This document shows positions 1-6,458 of a DNA stretch of 6,627 nt, one piece after another. A model generated the notes under the pieces. That model was not told where the DNA came from, ran no database searches, and was given only the letters and a program-made list of their open reading frames with translations. The translations under genes were made by a program, and so were the position numbers. The stretch lies in NCBI GenBank assembly GCA_945890595.1, contig CAMDCQ010000133.1, positions 1-6,627 of the forward strand, given 5' to 3'. Within the stretch, counting starts at the first letter, position 1. Every line of letters starts with the position of its first letter. The DNA is from Chitinophaga pinensis (GTDB lineage: Bacteria; Bacteroidota; Bacteroidia; NS11-12g; UBA9320).

Positions 1-462
1 GTAAGGAATCCCAGTCGTAGTTTGTGAAATATCCGTGTAGGATGCAAAGAAACCCGCTACTTCAGATTGGCTCATCCCGTTAAAGGTTCCAATTACCGAG
101 TGTTAAACATACGACATTGTCCAAGACTCAATGTAGGCATAATACGAAACCACGGCAATATTGGTGAAGATACCAAAAACGCCAATGTACTTTAGCACAC
201 GGCCTTTAACCATTGAATCTAAAATATATGGTGTACTGTGATTACCAAAACGTCCGCCATATCGGCCAGATGACCATTCTATAAAGAGCAACGGAATACC
301 CATTAATAAAAAGCAAATAAGGTAAGGAATAATGAACGCTCCTCCCCCATTTTGCACGGCTTGTACCGGAAAACGTAGGAAATTACCAAGACCCACAGCA
401 TTACCCGCCATAGCTAATATAAGACCTACTCTTGAACCCCAAGTTTCGTTTGACTGACTCAT
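1..462 (-). pseudogene. LeuT/NSS-family sodium-dependent transporter, N-terminal part, interrupted by an in-frame TAA; runs off the left edge
   Basis: This is a neurotransmitter:sodium symporter (LeuT fold) that would import an amino acid or related solute with Na+ across the inner membrane. The ATG at 462 opens a frame of 119 codons before TAA at 105-103. Residues 17-32 carry the family signature AMAGNAVGLGNFLRFP of the unwound TM1, where Na+ and substrate bind. It also has GGGAF (39-43), IEW (61-63), GRYGG (66-70) and YYAYIESW (107-114). As I recall LeuT, W8, R30, N27 and Y107/Y108 fall at the same residue numbers. After the stop the same frame stays open to base 1 and reads HSVIGTFNGMSQSEV and onward, which looks like normal continuation of TM3 and the following loop. 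The lesion is therefore a point nonsense, not a frameshift. The short product would have only about two and a half membrane helices and could not transport. Family is near certain; whether the gene is dead, split or misread is open. Confidence 0.85.
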
Positions 463-503
463 AAATTAAGAGGTTGCAATATGAGTGTTTTTTATAGAAT
501 GCC

Positions 504-511
504 CAAATTTA
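504..511 (-). promoter_or_regulatory. Possible Bacteroidota -7 promoter element ahead of the transporter
   Basis: Read on the minus strand, 511-504 is TAAATTTG, an exact match to the Bacteroidota -7 consensus TAnnTTTG. Its TAA is also the stop codon of the NlpC/P60 gene. Transcription would start near 497, giving a leader of about 35 nt before the transporter ATG at 462. No TTG-type -33 box is visible at the expected distance; a TTC lies roughly there. In A+T-rich DNA such a short match can arise by chance, so this is a weak call. If real, the transporter could be transcribed apart from the upstream operon. Confidence 0.28.
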
Positions 512-1195
512 TCTGAGCCGCTTTGCAGAATGATACTCATGGGATTGCTCACCCGTGTCGCTATTGATAATGCCCGATTTGGTAAGCTTATCTATTCTCA
601 CACTTCCATGGGCATGTATAACAAAACCTTGCCCCAACACCATTCCAACGTGCACAATACGCTCGTTTTTGGTAAAAAAAACCAAATCCCCGGTGAACAA
701 ATTATCAAATGAAAGTGGTTTTCCAACCTTTTGTTGTTGTGAAGCGTCGCGAGGTAATTTTATACCAAGACACTTGTATACTACTTGAACATAGCCAGAG
801 CAATCAATACCACTAAAATGCCTTCCACCCCAAAGGTAGGGTGATCCTAAAAATGATTTTGCTAAATCGTCAAAGGATTTTTTTTTATCTTCTCCCTCTG
901 CTACAAAAAGTTCAGATCCCATAGAAGAGATGAGTATGCCCGAGGTTAACTCATTTGTACCGTTAACATATAAATCGGTTTGGATAGAAATAGGTTTAGC
1001 TTCGGAATAATAAACACTTGATTTACTCAACCAACCTTCGTAACCATCAAAGTCCATTTTGATAAAAAACCAATCCCCCTCTTGTTTCAACACCACATAA
1101 GTCTCACCATACAGAAGTTGTGAAACCATTTCAGCACCGCTTCGCGGCTCGCCTCTTAATGGAATTTGGGCAATATGGCAAATCCCTTTTTGCAC
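509..1195 (-). CDS. SH3b - NlpC/P60 (C40) cell-wall peptidase
   Basis: This 228-residue cysteine peptidase should cut peptidoglycan stem peptides, probably the gamma-D-Glu to diamino-acid bond as in YkfC-like enzymes. Residues 1-62 form a bacterial SH3 domain (PLRGEPRSGAEMVSQLLYGE, then GDWFFIKM and GYEGWL). Residues 106-228 form the NlpC/P60 domain. The catalytic Cys132 sits in GIDCSGY, the His182 in VHVGMV, and the third polar residue is probably His194 in VIHAHG. PYLWGG (119-124) is also typical. The start is GTG at 1195: it gives MQKGIC, which fits the N-terminus I expect for these proteins, and no ATG is nearby. AAAA just upstream suits Bacteroidota initiation. No signal peptide or lipobox is visible, which points to a cytoplasmic role in recycling imported muropeptides, though the N-terminus could be wrong. 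It lies 5 bp after the ferredoxin stop, so it is probably in the same operon. The catalytic set is complete. Family is certain; exact bond specificity is inferred. Confidence 0.93.
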   Translation of the reverse strand: MQKGICHIAQIPLRGEPRSGAEMVSQLLYGETYVVLKQEGDWFFIKMDFDGYEGWLSKSSVYYSEAKPISIQTDLYVNGTNELTSGILISSMGSELFVAEGEDKKKSFDDLAKSFLGSPYLWGGRHFSGIDCSGYVQVVYKCLGIKLPRDASQQQKVGKPLSFDNLFTGDLVFFTKNERIVHVGMVLGQGFVIHAHGSVRIDKLTKSGIINSDTGEQSHEYHSAKRLR

Positions 1196-1200
1196 TGCTT

Positions 1201-1548
1201 TTAAATGTGTAATCTTGCCTTGCGCGCTAATAGTTGCTCTTCAGATTCTACACGATCTGGATCTGGAACACAGCAGTCTACTGGACATACTGCTGCACAT
1301 TGAGGTTCTTCGTGAAAACCTTTACACTCGGTACACTTATCAGGTACTATATAATATACCTCGTCAGAAATAGGTTGTTGTATATCGCTTACGGACACTT
1401 GCGCGCCGTTTTCTAATTTGTATTTGCCGGTTACCCCTGTACCATCTGCTATCTTCCACTCTGCACCTGCTTCGTATATAGCTGTATTAGGACACTCTGG
1501 CTCGCACGCCCCACAATTAATACATTCGTCTGTTATGATGATTGCCAT
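1201..1548 (-). CDS. 2[4Fe-4S] ferredoxin, Allochromatium-type
   Basis: This 115-residue soluble ferredoxin carries low-potential electrons in the cytoplasm. The first motif is C9-x2-C12-x2-C15-x3-C19-P. The second is C72-x2-C75-x8-C84-x3-C88-P, and the eight-residue loop in it is the mark of the Allochromatium vinosum type. By family rules, C9, C12, C15 and C88 hold one cluster and C19, C72, C75 and C84 the other. About 52 residues separate the motifs, longer than in clostridial ferredoxins, and an acidic/basic tail follows. C92 and C93 are additional cysteines. The start is taken at ATG 1548 (MAIIITDECINCGACEPECP), because this N-terminus matches the family. A TTG at 1575 would add nine residues of no evident use. 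The 51-bp gap from the cytochrome stop holds a small inverted repeat (TTTCA-AA-TGAAA) and only mismatched promoter-like words, so an own promoter is possible but not shown. The redox partner is unknown. Confidence 0.93.
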   Translation of the reverse strand: MAIIITDECINCGACEPECPNTAIYEAGAEWKIADGTGVTGKYKLENGAQVSVSDIQQPISDEVYYIVPDKCTECKGFHEEPQCAAVCPVDCCVPDPDRVESEEQLLARKARLHI

Positions 1549-1599
1549 TGGTGCAAAGAAAATCTTTTTAAGCAAAACATTTCAAATGAAAAATAACTA

Positions 1600-3525
1600 T
1601 TACGTCATGTTGTCCACTATTTGAGCTACTTGTTTAGCCGAGAGTAAGGAAGGTCTTTTAGCTTGAATTCGTTTTGACCAATAAATCACCTTCTGTTTAT
1701 CTCTAACTTTCACAAAATAATTAAAGTGAGTAAGCCAGACATCTACATCGTCGGGGTTTAGTTTTAAGGCTAGTTCCATGCGTTGTTTACCTTGCGATAA
1801 ATTGCCTTGCATAATGTTTAATTGTGCAGTCATATTAACGATACTGCCATTCCTTGGAAAATCTGCCAGAAGTAAATTACTTATCTTTTGGGCATTTGCT
1901 AACTCGCCATCACGCAGGTAATACTTAAGCAATTGTATGCCAATAACCACTTGTGTACCATCTTGCTCAAACGCCTTTTTAATGTGAAATTTAGAAATAC
2001 TTTTTTGATTTTGCTTGCCAAACGCTTCACCTAACATAAAATTTTCCCAAGCAGTAAGTTCCACATTTTCTAATTTCAGTTGAATTGCTTTAGCATAGTT
2101 CTCCGTTAAATAGTAATATTTCAACCATAGTTTTGGGTTTTTGGTTTTTGCTAAAAGTTCAGAGGCCTTAGTGAGGTAAAACGGGTTTTTATCAAATTTT
2201 TCCCAATACTCCAGATAGGCTTGTATTTGTGTTTCTAACGCAGGTGCCGAGTTATTTACTGCATACAACCCAATCAGTTTTTGCATGTTTTGCACATCCT
2301 TTTTAGACTTGGGTTTGCGTATGTAGTGATCATGAACACTGACGTGTGGTATGTCCACCGAGCTATTTGCCGGCATATGACACGACGCGCAATTATTCTT
2401 AGCGGCTAGCAGTGCGGCATCCTTTTCGGTGCATTTTTTTGTCTGATGGCAATTTTTACAAGCAGCATTATATACCTCTTTACCCGTCTGCTTTACACTA
2501 ATGTGCGGATTATGACAGGAGATACAGGTAAATGACAAGGTCTTACTGTTGGATTGAACAAAACATTCACTCATTTGAAAACGCTGTGAATGATTGGCCA
2601 TATCAAATGACGCATTTTCGCCTTCATACTGTGGTAAATATATTTCAAAAACGTCACTAAGGACCATACCTGGCTTAAAATCTGTAAACTTTTTGCCTTC
2701 TTTTAGCACATTGAGCCCTTGCAAATGGCATCGTTGACACAAATCAATTTGACGTTCCCAAGTAAGCTTACGCGGATTAACTATAGTAGGATCTATTCCT
2801 TTTTTGACATCTGCACCCTTACCCAATTTGCGCTCTTCCACGTGCAGTTCTCCTGGTCCATGACAACGCTCGCAGTCAATACCCTTTCCTATTTGTGTGA
2901 ATTTATAATCGGAACCTGCCGTTAATTGCGGCATGGAATTATGACAACTCACACACTCGGAATTCAAAATTCTACTAAATCTAGCATTATTCCCATTTTC
3001 AAAACCGGGTGCTAAATCCCATTTTTGCTCTTGTACATAAAACGTAATAGGCGCTTGGTACAAATAGCCTTGTTCTGAAAACAAATGAGAATTCGTGTGC
3101 TGTCCACTTCCTACGATGTAGTTAATCTGCACATCTAGCTGATGGATAGTATCTTGGTTACTTAGTCTGAATTCTTTTATAAAAAGCTTATTTTTAGACC
3201 AATACGGATAGTAATACATATCCGAATTGCGATCATACACTTTGTGTTGGGTACTAAAAACAGCGGATGATTTTTCTAGTGTGGCGCTATTAAAAGAAAG
3301 CCCCATTCCAGTGTGTATAAAGGTTGAGTGTTTATCCTCATGGCAAGAAGCACAGGTTTCTATGCCTACATACTTTACATCTGGGTTGTGATTTAGATAG
3401 GTTTCTTTATGTTCAGTTGTAGAACATGAAGAATAGGCCACAAGTGAAATTAGGAATATGGCTATTCCCGTATATGTAATTGTTTTAGGTGAAAGCCACC
3501 GTGTTATGAGAACTTGGCTTGCCAC
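1600..3525 (-). CDS. Seven-haem c-type cytochrome lipoprotein with TPR-like C-terminal half
   Basis: This 641-residue protein is an envelope electron-transfer protein or haem enzyme. The N-terminus has a polar stretch, a hydrophobic core (GIAIFLISLVAY, 20-31) and then SSC34, which reads as a loose lipobox, so it is probably a lipid-anchored lipoprotein. Seven CXXCH haem-binding motifs begin at residues 58, 191, 218, 263, 334, 356 and 379, all within the first 383 residues. Residues about 430-630 are helical and repeat-like (for example AWENFMLGEAFGKQNQ, then LALKLNPDDVDVWL), consistent with tetratricopeptide repeats. The layout resembles the cytochrome c554-like multihaem/TPR proteins common in Bacteroidota and Planctomycetes; the substrate of such proteins is generally unknown. 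The start is GTG at 3525: the frame has a stop at 3558-3556, no ATG lies between them, and the next Met comes after the first haem motif. The gene overlaps the rhodanese by 22 bp, implying coupling. An extracytoplasmic site and cytochrome c maturation machinery elsewhere are required. Fold is sure; reaction unknown. Confidence 0.92.
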   Translation of the reverse strand: MASQVLITRWLSPKTITYTGIAIFLISLVAYSSCSTTEHKETYLNHNPDVKYVGIETCASCHEDKHSTFIHTGMGLSFNSATLEKSSAVFSTQHKVYDRNSDMYYYPYWSKNKLFIKEFRLSNQDTIHQLDVQINYIVGSGQHTNSHLFSEQGYLYQAPITFYVQEQKWDLAPGFENGNNARFSRILNSECVSCHNSMPQLTAGSDYKFTQIGKGIDCERCHGPGELHVEERKLGKGADVKKGIDPTIVNPRKLTWERQIDLCQRCHLQGLNVLKEGKKFTDFKPGMVLSDVFEIYLPQYEGENASFDMANHSQRFQMSECFVQSNSKTLSFTCISCHNPHISVKQTGKEVYNAACKNCHQTKKCTEKDAALLAAKNNCASCHMPANSSVDIPHVSVHDHYIRKPKSKKDVQNMQKLIGLYAVNNSAPALETQIQAYLEYWEKFDKNPFYLTKASELLAKTKNPKLWLKYYYLTENYAKAIQLKLENVELTAWENFMLGEAFGKQNQKSISKFHIKKAFEQDGTQVVIGIQLLKYYLRDGELANAQKISNLLLADFPRNGSIVNMTAQLNIMQGNLSQGKQRMELALKLNPDDVDVWLTHFNYFVKVRDKQKVIYWSKRIQAKRPSLLSAKQVAQIVDNMT

Positions 3526-3806
3526 TCCATTACACCTCCAGTGAGGTTTCTTACATTAGTAAAGCCTTGTTTTACCATAAAATCTTTGGCGGCTGCGCTT
3601 CTAGCACCAGACCTACAATGTACTACTATTTCCTTTTCCATCCATTCATCCAAATCATCTATGGCACCTGCAATTGAACCTAACGGGATAGACTTCGCAC
3701 CAATGTTATACTCTTCATATTCCCACTCTTCTCTCACGTCTATAAGCAAGAAATCCTCGTTATTATCTAGTTTATGTTTAAGCTCTTCTACACTGATATC
3801 CGTCAT
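3504..3806 (-). CDS. Single-domain rhodanese (sulfurtransferase)
   Basis: This 100-residue protein is one rhodanese domain, the usual length of a stand-alone GlpE/PspE-like enzyme. Such proteins carry a persulfide on the active-site cysteine and pass sulfur to an acceptor such as cyanide, a thiol or a partner protein. The catalytic Cys64 opens the six-residue loop CRSGAR (64-69), followed by SAAA. LLIDVREEWEY (20-30), with the conserved DVR, and NLTGGVMEW (87-95) near the end are classic family motifs. There is no signal peptide, so it is cytoplasmic. The start ATG at 3806 lies 12 bp after the stop of the T9SS protein gene, and its last 22 bp overlap the start of the multihaem cytochrome. That position suggests sulfur-related chemistry in the operon, but rhodaneses are common and the acceptor cannot be read from the sequence. 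The gene looks intact. Confidence 0.93.
   Translation of the reverse strand: MTDISVEELKHKLDNNEDFLLIDVREEWEYEEYNIGAKSIPLGSIAGAIDDLDEWMEKEIVVHCRSGARSAAAKDFMVKQGFTNVRNLTGGVMEWQAKFS
3534..3547 (-). promoter_or_regulatory. Shine-Dalgarno-like site in a small hairpin, before the cytochrome GTG
   Basis: On the minus strand, 3539-3534 reads GGAGGT, eight bases before the GTG at 3525, which is ideal Shine-Dalgarno spacing. The mRNA around it, ACCUC-ACUG-GAGGU (3547 to 3534), can fold into a five-pair hairpin with a four-base loop that would hide the site. Both arms lie inside the rhodanese coding sequence, so a ribosome translating rhodanese would open the hairpin. The GGA GGT codons also encode the conserved Gly-Gly of rhodanese, so coincidence is a real alternative, and Bacteroidota usually do not depend on this pairing. 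Confidence 0.4.
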
Positions 3807-3818
3807 TATAAGTATGTT

Positions 3819-5777
3819 TTAGGGTGCAATAATAACAAGTTTGGCGGTGAATTGCTCACCCTTCTCGTTCAATAATTTTACATAATAAATGCCCGATGAA
3901 ATGTTTCTAATATCTATCGTTTCAACCTTAGCATCTTGCCATATTATTTGACCGTTCATTGAAATTAGTTGAACAGTTTTGTATTCTTTGCCCAAATACA
4001 CTATGCTAGACGCCGGATTAGGATATAGGCTTATTTTGTCTTCTATTCTGGGTGTATAGATACTTGCGTTTAGATCTTTTCGGGTACCTACGTGCGGTCT
4101 CATCATTAAGGTTCCGTTGGGTAAATCTTGATTCGACCAATTCCCAATTGCTTTGTAATACAGATTCAGATTCGGTTTTTCTGGATCACGAATATTCCCA
4201 TAATTCATATCCCATCCCACATTCAAATTATACATTTCTTGCTGCCACCAACCGATATAGTATCTGCCTGGCTCTAACACCAAGGTGGTATCTAAATAAT
4301 GATTGTGAAAAGTACGTTTACCGTTTTGAGTAGAGTAAACCGGATTTTCTAGCTCCGACTCATAAATCAATTCATCGCTGGATGCATTATTTACCCCTTC
4401 AAGGGATTTCCAAATTCTATACTTGAATCTGCGACTAGACACATCAAATACCGCTTGGTTAAAAAATGTACTTATAGCGTATAAAGTGTCTTTTCTAGTG
4501 ATATCAAAACCATATGCTATTTGTCCTTCTATATTCGTAGGATTGATGTTTTGATCAAACCCGAACCCTCTTTCAGCAGTGCCATCGTCGTATGCATAAT
4601 AATCGTCAAATACTTGACTGGATAGCAGCTTATCATTGACTTTATTCTCGTTTTCGAGTGTACCACCTTCTTTGATAGAAACAGACCTATTTATTATAAG
4701 CGGGCTCGTACCCGATAAACTCGGTATGTTGTAAATATCTAAAAATCGCTCTTTACTACTAAACGGTAATAAGTTATTTGCGGCTGTTTCATTTTTATAA
4801 TAAATCTCTACACCATTGAATGAATCTCGTGCGGTTGTTTCAATATTAAGTCCAACATTATAAACGCTAGAAATTCTGAAATAAACCTTGTCTTCCATTT
4901 GACTTGCTTGGTTTACTGTAAAATGGCTGTATGGCATAGATGCGTAATTCTTAAGCAATGACGCAGGAACGGATTGAATCGCGTAATCGTAATAAAAATC
5001 TTCGTTCTTTTTTCTATCTTCATCCAGTAACACGTAATCAATATTCCAATGATTTGCATTTGCCACTTGTCTTGTGTAAGTAGTAAACATAAACTGAAAG
5101 TTACCATGCAAATAATTGACATCTGTAATGGGAAGCATTACGTGTTTGAAATCCTCACTATTTGATTGACCTGCAACTCCCCACACCTTAAACCAAAGAC
5201 CGTTTTTGGCTTTAAAATAAACGAACAAAGAATCGTCCCTGTTAAGGTGGTAGCCGTTTCCATTAGGCTGGTAGTAAAAACTCAGCATGATTGAATCAGC
5301 CAAGGAATAAGGTATAGAAATAGCGTTGTTTAATAAATTAATCGGTTGTGAGATAAGACTATCACCCGCACCACTGTAATCTTTATTGATCGTATTATTA
5401 TACGGAAATCCATCGGATGCCAATGCATCAAAAGTGGCCACATTAAAAGTAGGTGGATACTTGCCAAATCCGTTATTGACATACACCTGATTGTTTAACC
5501 ATTTAGAGCTATCGGGATAAATACGGCTGGTAAAGAAGTCATCAAAGAATGGTAACGACAACGAGTCTTTTTTGCTGTATTTATGCTTATTCGGATGCTG
5601 AAATGAATAAGTAGGATTGAGATGTAAAAAATTTTTGATGACGGCGTTATCGCCAACGGGATACGTAGTTACTTGAGCGCTTGCAGAACCAATATAAAAA
5701 AAGCACACTAGTAGAAGTAATATCCCTTTGTTCATTAGTTGAGAACGGATGGCTGCAGTGATTAGTATCTTCTTCAT
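3819..5777 (-). CDS. Secreted T9SS cargo protein with type A sorting domain, function unknown
   Basis: This protein of about 652 residues is exported by Sec and then across the outer membrane by the type IX system. From ATG 5777 the signal peptide is residues 1-34: hydrophobic core ILLLLVCFFYIG, then SASA with cleavage before Gln35. Residues about 75-260 include PFFDDFF, YPDSSKW, VATFDAL and a beta-rich segment ending NHWNIDYVLLD, which resembles a jelly-roll of the MAM or concanavalin type. A second beta-rich region holds YDDGTAERGFGF (396-407). The last 70 residues (583-652) are a clear type A sorting domain: LYPNPASSIVYL, then a central MNGQIIW, then ISSGIYYVKL and a final beta strand. No catalytic motif was recognised. 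ATG 5735 (MNKGILLLL) would give a tidier 20-residue signal peptide and is a good alternative; 5777 was kept because it sits 10 bp after the PASTA gene stop. An upstream extension to 5852 would overlap the PASTA gene and is unlikely. Role unknown, perhaps surface binding or adhesion. Confidence 0.88.
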   Translation of the reverse strand: MKKILITAAIRSQLMNKGILLLLVCFFYIGSASAQVTTYPVGDNAVIKNFLHLNPTYSFQHPNKHKYSKKDSLSLPFFDDFFTSRIYPDSSKWLNNQVYVNNGFGKYPPTFNVATFDALASDGFPYNNTINKDYSGAGDSLISQPINLLNNAISIPYSLADSIMLSFYYQPNGNGYHLNRDDSLFVYFKAKNGLWFKVWGVAGQSNSEDFKHVMLPITDVNYLHGNFQFMFTTYTRQVANANHWNIDYVLLDEDRKKNEDFYYDYAIQSVPASLLKNYASMPYSHFTVNQASQMEDKVYFRISSVYNVGLNIETTARDSFNGVEIYYKNETAANNLLPFSSKERFLDIYNIPSLSGTSPLIINRSVSIKEGGTLENENKVNDKLLSSQVFDDYYAYDDGTAERGFGFDQNINPTNIEGQIAYGFDITRKDTLYAISTFFNQAVFDVSSRRFKYRIWKSLEGVNNASSDELIYESELENPVYSTQNGKRTFHNHYLDTTLVLEPGRYYIGWWQQEMYNLNVGWDMNYGNIRDPEKPNLNLYYKAIGNWSNQDLPNGTLMMRPHVGTRKDLNASIYTPRIEDKISLYPNPASSIVYLGKEYKTVQLISMNGQIIWQDAKVETIDIRNISSGIYYVKLLNEKGEQFTAKLVIIAP

Positions 5778-5787
5778 TAACACTAAT

Positions 5788-6387
5788 TTACGGCATCTCA
5801 TCTTCGGCATCAACCGATGTACTGTCACTATCAAAGTAATTAGCAGGAACACCTATCACTAAATCTATCTCAGAGTTTCGCTCAACCAACGTTCCTTGGG
5901 CAACGATCTGGTTCGTACCTGATTCGTATTGTGCCAATACCGGCTCATCATTTTTAGAGCGCACCGATGCGTCGACTTGCCTAATTATTTTACCCAATCT
6001 CAAATGGGCTCTTTTTAAAATACTCTGCGCTTGTGGTAAAGATGTTTTTTCTGCCAAGTCTGGCATCATAACCATCGCAACTTTATCTGTATTTATAACT
6101 AAATATACTTTACGACCTCTTTTTACATTGAGTCCTGCGGCGGGATTCTGGTTAATAACAGCCATTTTTTTTGCACCGTCCTTGTACACTGTATCGGTTA
6201 CCACACCTTCTAATCCCAAATTTTCAAGTAGTTCAATTGCTTTACTGGCTTTGACTCCCTCCAGATTGGAAACTTGCACGAGCTCGCCATCGTGTTGGGT
6301 ATATATACGCAATAAAAACAGGGTAATTGTGGCCAAAACAATTAGTAAAAGCCCCATAAGCCCCAGATGAATTCCTAATTTTTTCAT
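5788..6387 (-). CDS. Membrane-anchored protein with two PASTA domains
   Basis: This 199-residue protein has a short cytoplasmic start (MKKLGIH), one hydrophobic helix (about 8-27), then an extracytoplasmic part. Residues about 36-100 form the first PASTA domain, with the typical VKASKAIELLENLGLEG opening and the QNPAAG turn at 80-85. Residues about 105-180 form a second, more diverged one (MPDLAEKTSLPQAQSILKRA at the start). The tail (185-199) is acidic. PASTA domains bind peptidoglycan stem peptides or beta-lactams in Ser/Thr kinases and penicillin-binding proteins. Here neither a kinase nor a transpeptidase domain is attached, as is usual for the short Bacteroidota PASTA proteins. It may tether or sense peptidoglycan. 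The ATG at 6387 is preceded by A-rich sequence and a good promoter, so it is probably the first gene of the transcript. The T9SS gene follows after 10 bp. Domain call is firm; role is inferred. Confidence 0.92.
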   Translation of the reverse strand: MKKLGIHLGLMGLLLIVLATITLFLLRIYTQHDGELVQVSNLEGVKASKAIELLENLGLEGVVTDTVYKDGAKKMAVINQNPAAGLNVKRGRKVYLVINTDKVAMVMMPDLAEKTSLPQAQSILKRAHLRLGKIIRQVDASVRSKNDEPVLAQYESGTNQIVAQGTLVERNSEIDLVIGVPANYFDSDSTSVDAEDEMP

Positions 6388-6429
6388 TTCTTAATATCTG
6401 TTTTTGATACGCTGTTATAAGAGTCACGC

Positions 6430-6458
6430 AATATACATTCTAATGTACTTTCAGTCAA
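6430..6458 (-). promoter_or_regulatory. Candidate promoter of the PASTA-led operon
   Basis: On the minus strand TTGACT (6458-6453) and TATATT (6435-6430) are separated by exactly 17 bases. They resemble a housekeeping -35/-10 pair, and TATATTG also nearly fits the Bacteroidota -7 box TAnnTTTG with one T missing. Transcription would begin near 6423 and give a leader of about 36 nt before the ATG at 6387. It is the best promoter-like match I saw in the window and lies at the right place for a polycistronic transcript. It has not been tested, and A+T-rich DNA yields false matches. Confidence 0.45.

Noticed and set aside
103..105. Genome-wide reassignment of TAA to an amino acid
   Set aside because: All six complete genes in the window end at TAA in the expected place, so TAA is a normal stop here.
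463..508. Terminator between the peptidase and transporter genes
   Set aside because: No stable hairpin with a following T-run could be found in the 46 bp.
485..712. Plus-strand open frame of 75 codons
   Set aside because: It lies antisense to the NlpC/P60 catalytic domain and the sequence resembles no protein family; a shadow frame.
1549..1575. Longer ferredoxin from TTG 1575
   Set aside because: It adds nine residues not typical of the family; ATG 1548 gives the expected N-terminus just ahead of the first cluster motif.
2420..2450. An eighth haem site near C365 of the cytochrome
   Set aside because: The cysteine is followed by TEKDA with no CXXCH pattern; only seven motifs are present.
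3514..3822. Plus-strand open frame of 102 codons opposite rhodanese
   Set aside because: It is rich in Ser and Leu, an antisense mirror of the rhodanese codons, and has no recognisable motif.
5778..5852. Longer T9SS protein starting at 5852
   Set aside because: It would overlap the PASTA gene by 65 bp and put an unusual segment before the signal peptide; 5777 or 5735 is better.
6242..6427. Minus-strand frame overlapping the PASTA start
   Set aside because: It overlaps the transmembrane region of the PASTA protein in another frame, has no family features and would begin only a few bases from the predicted transcription start.
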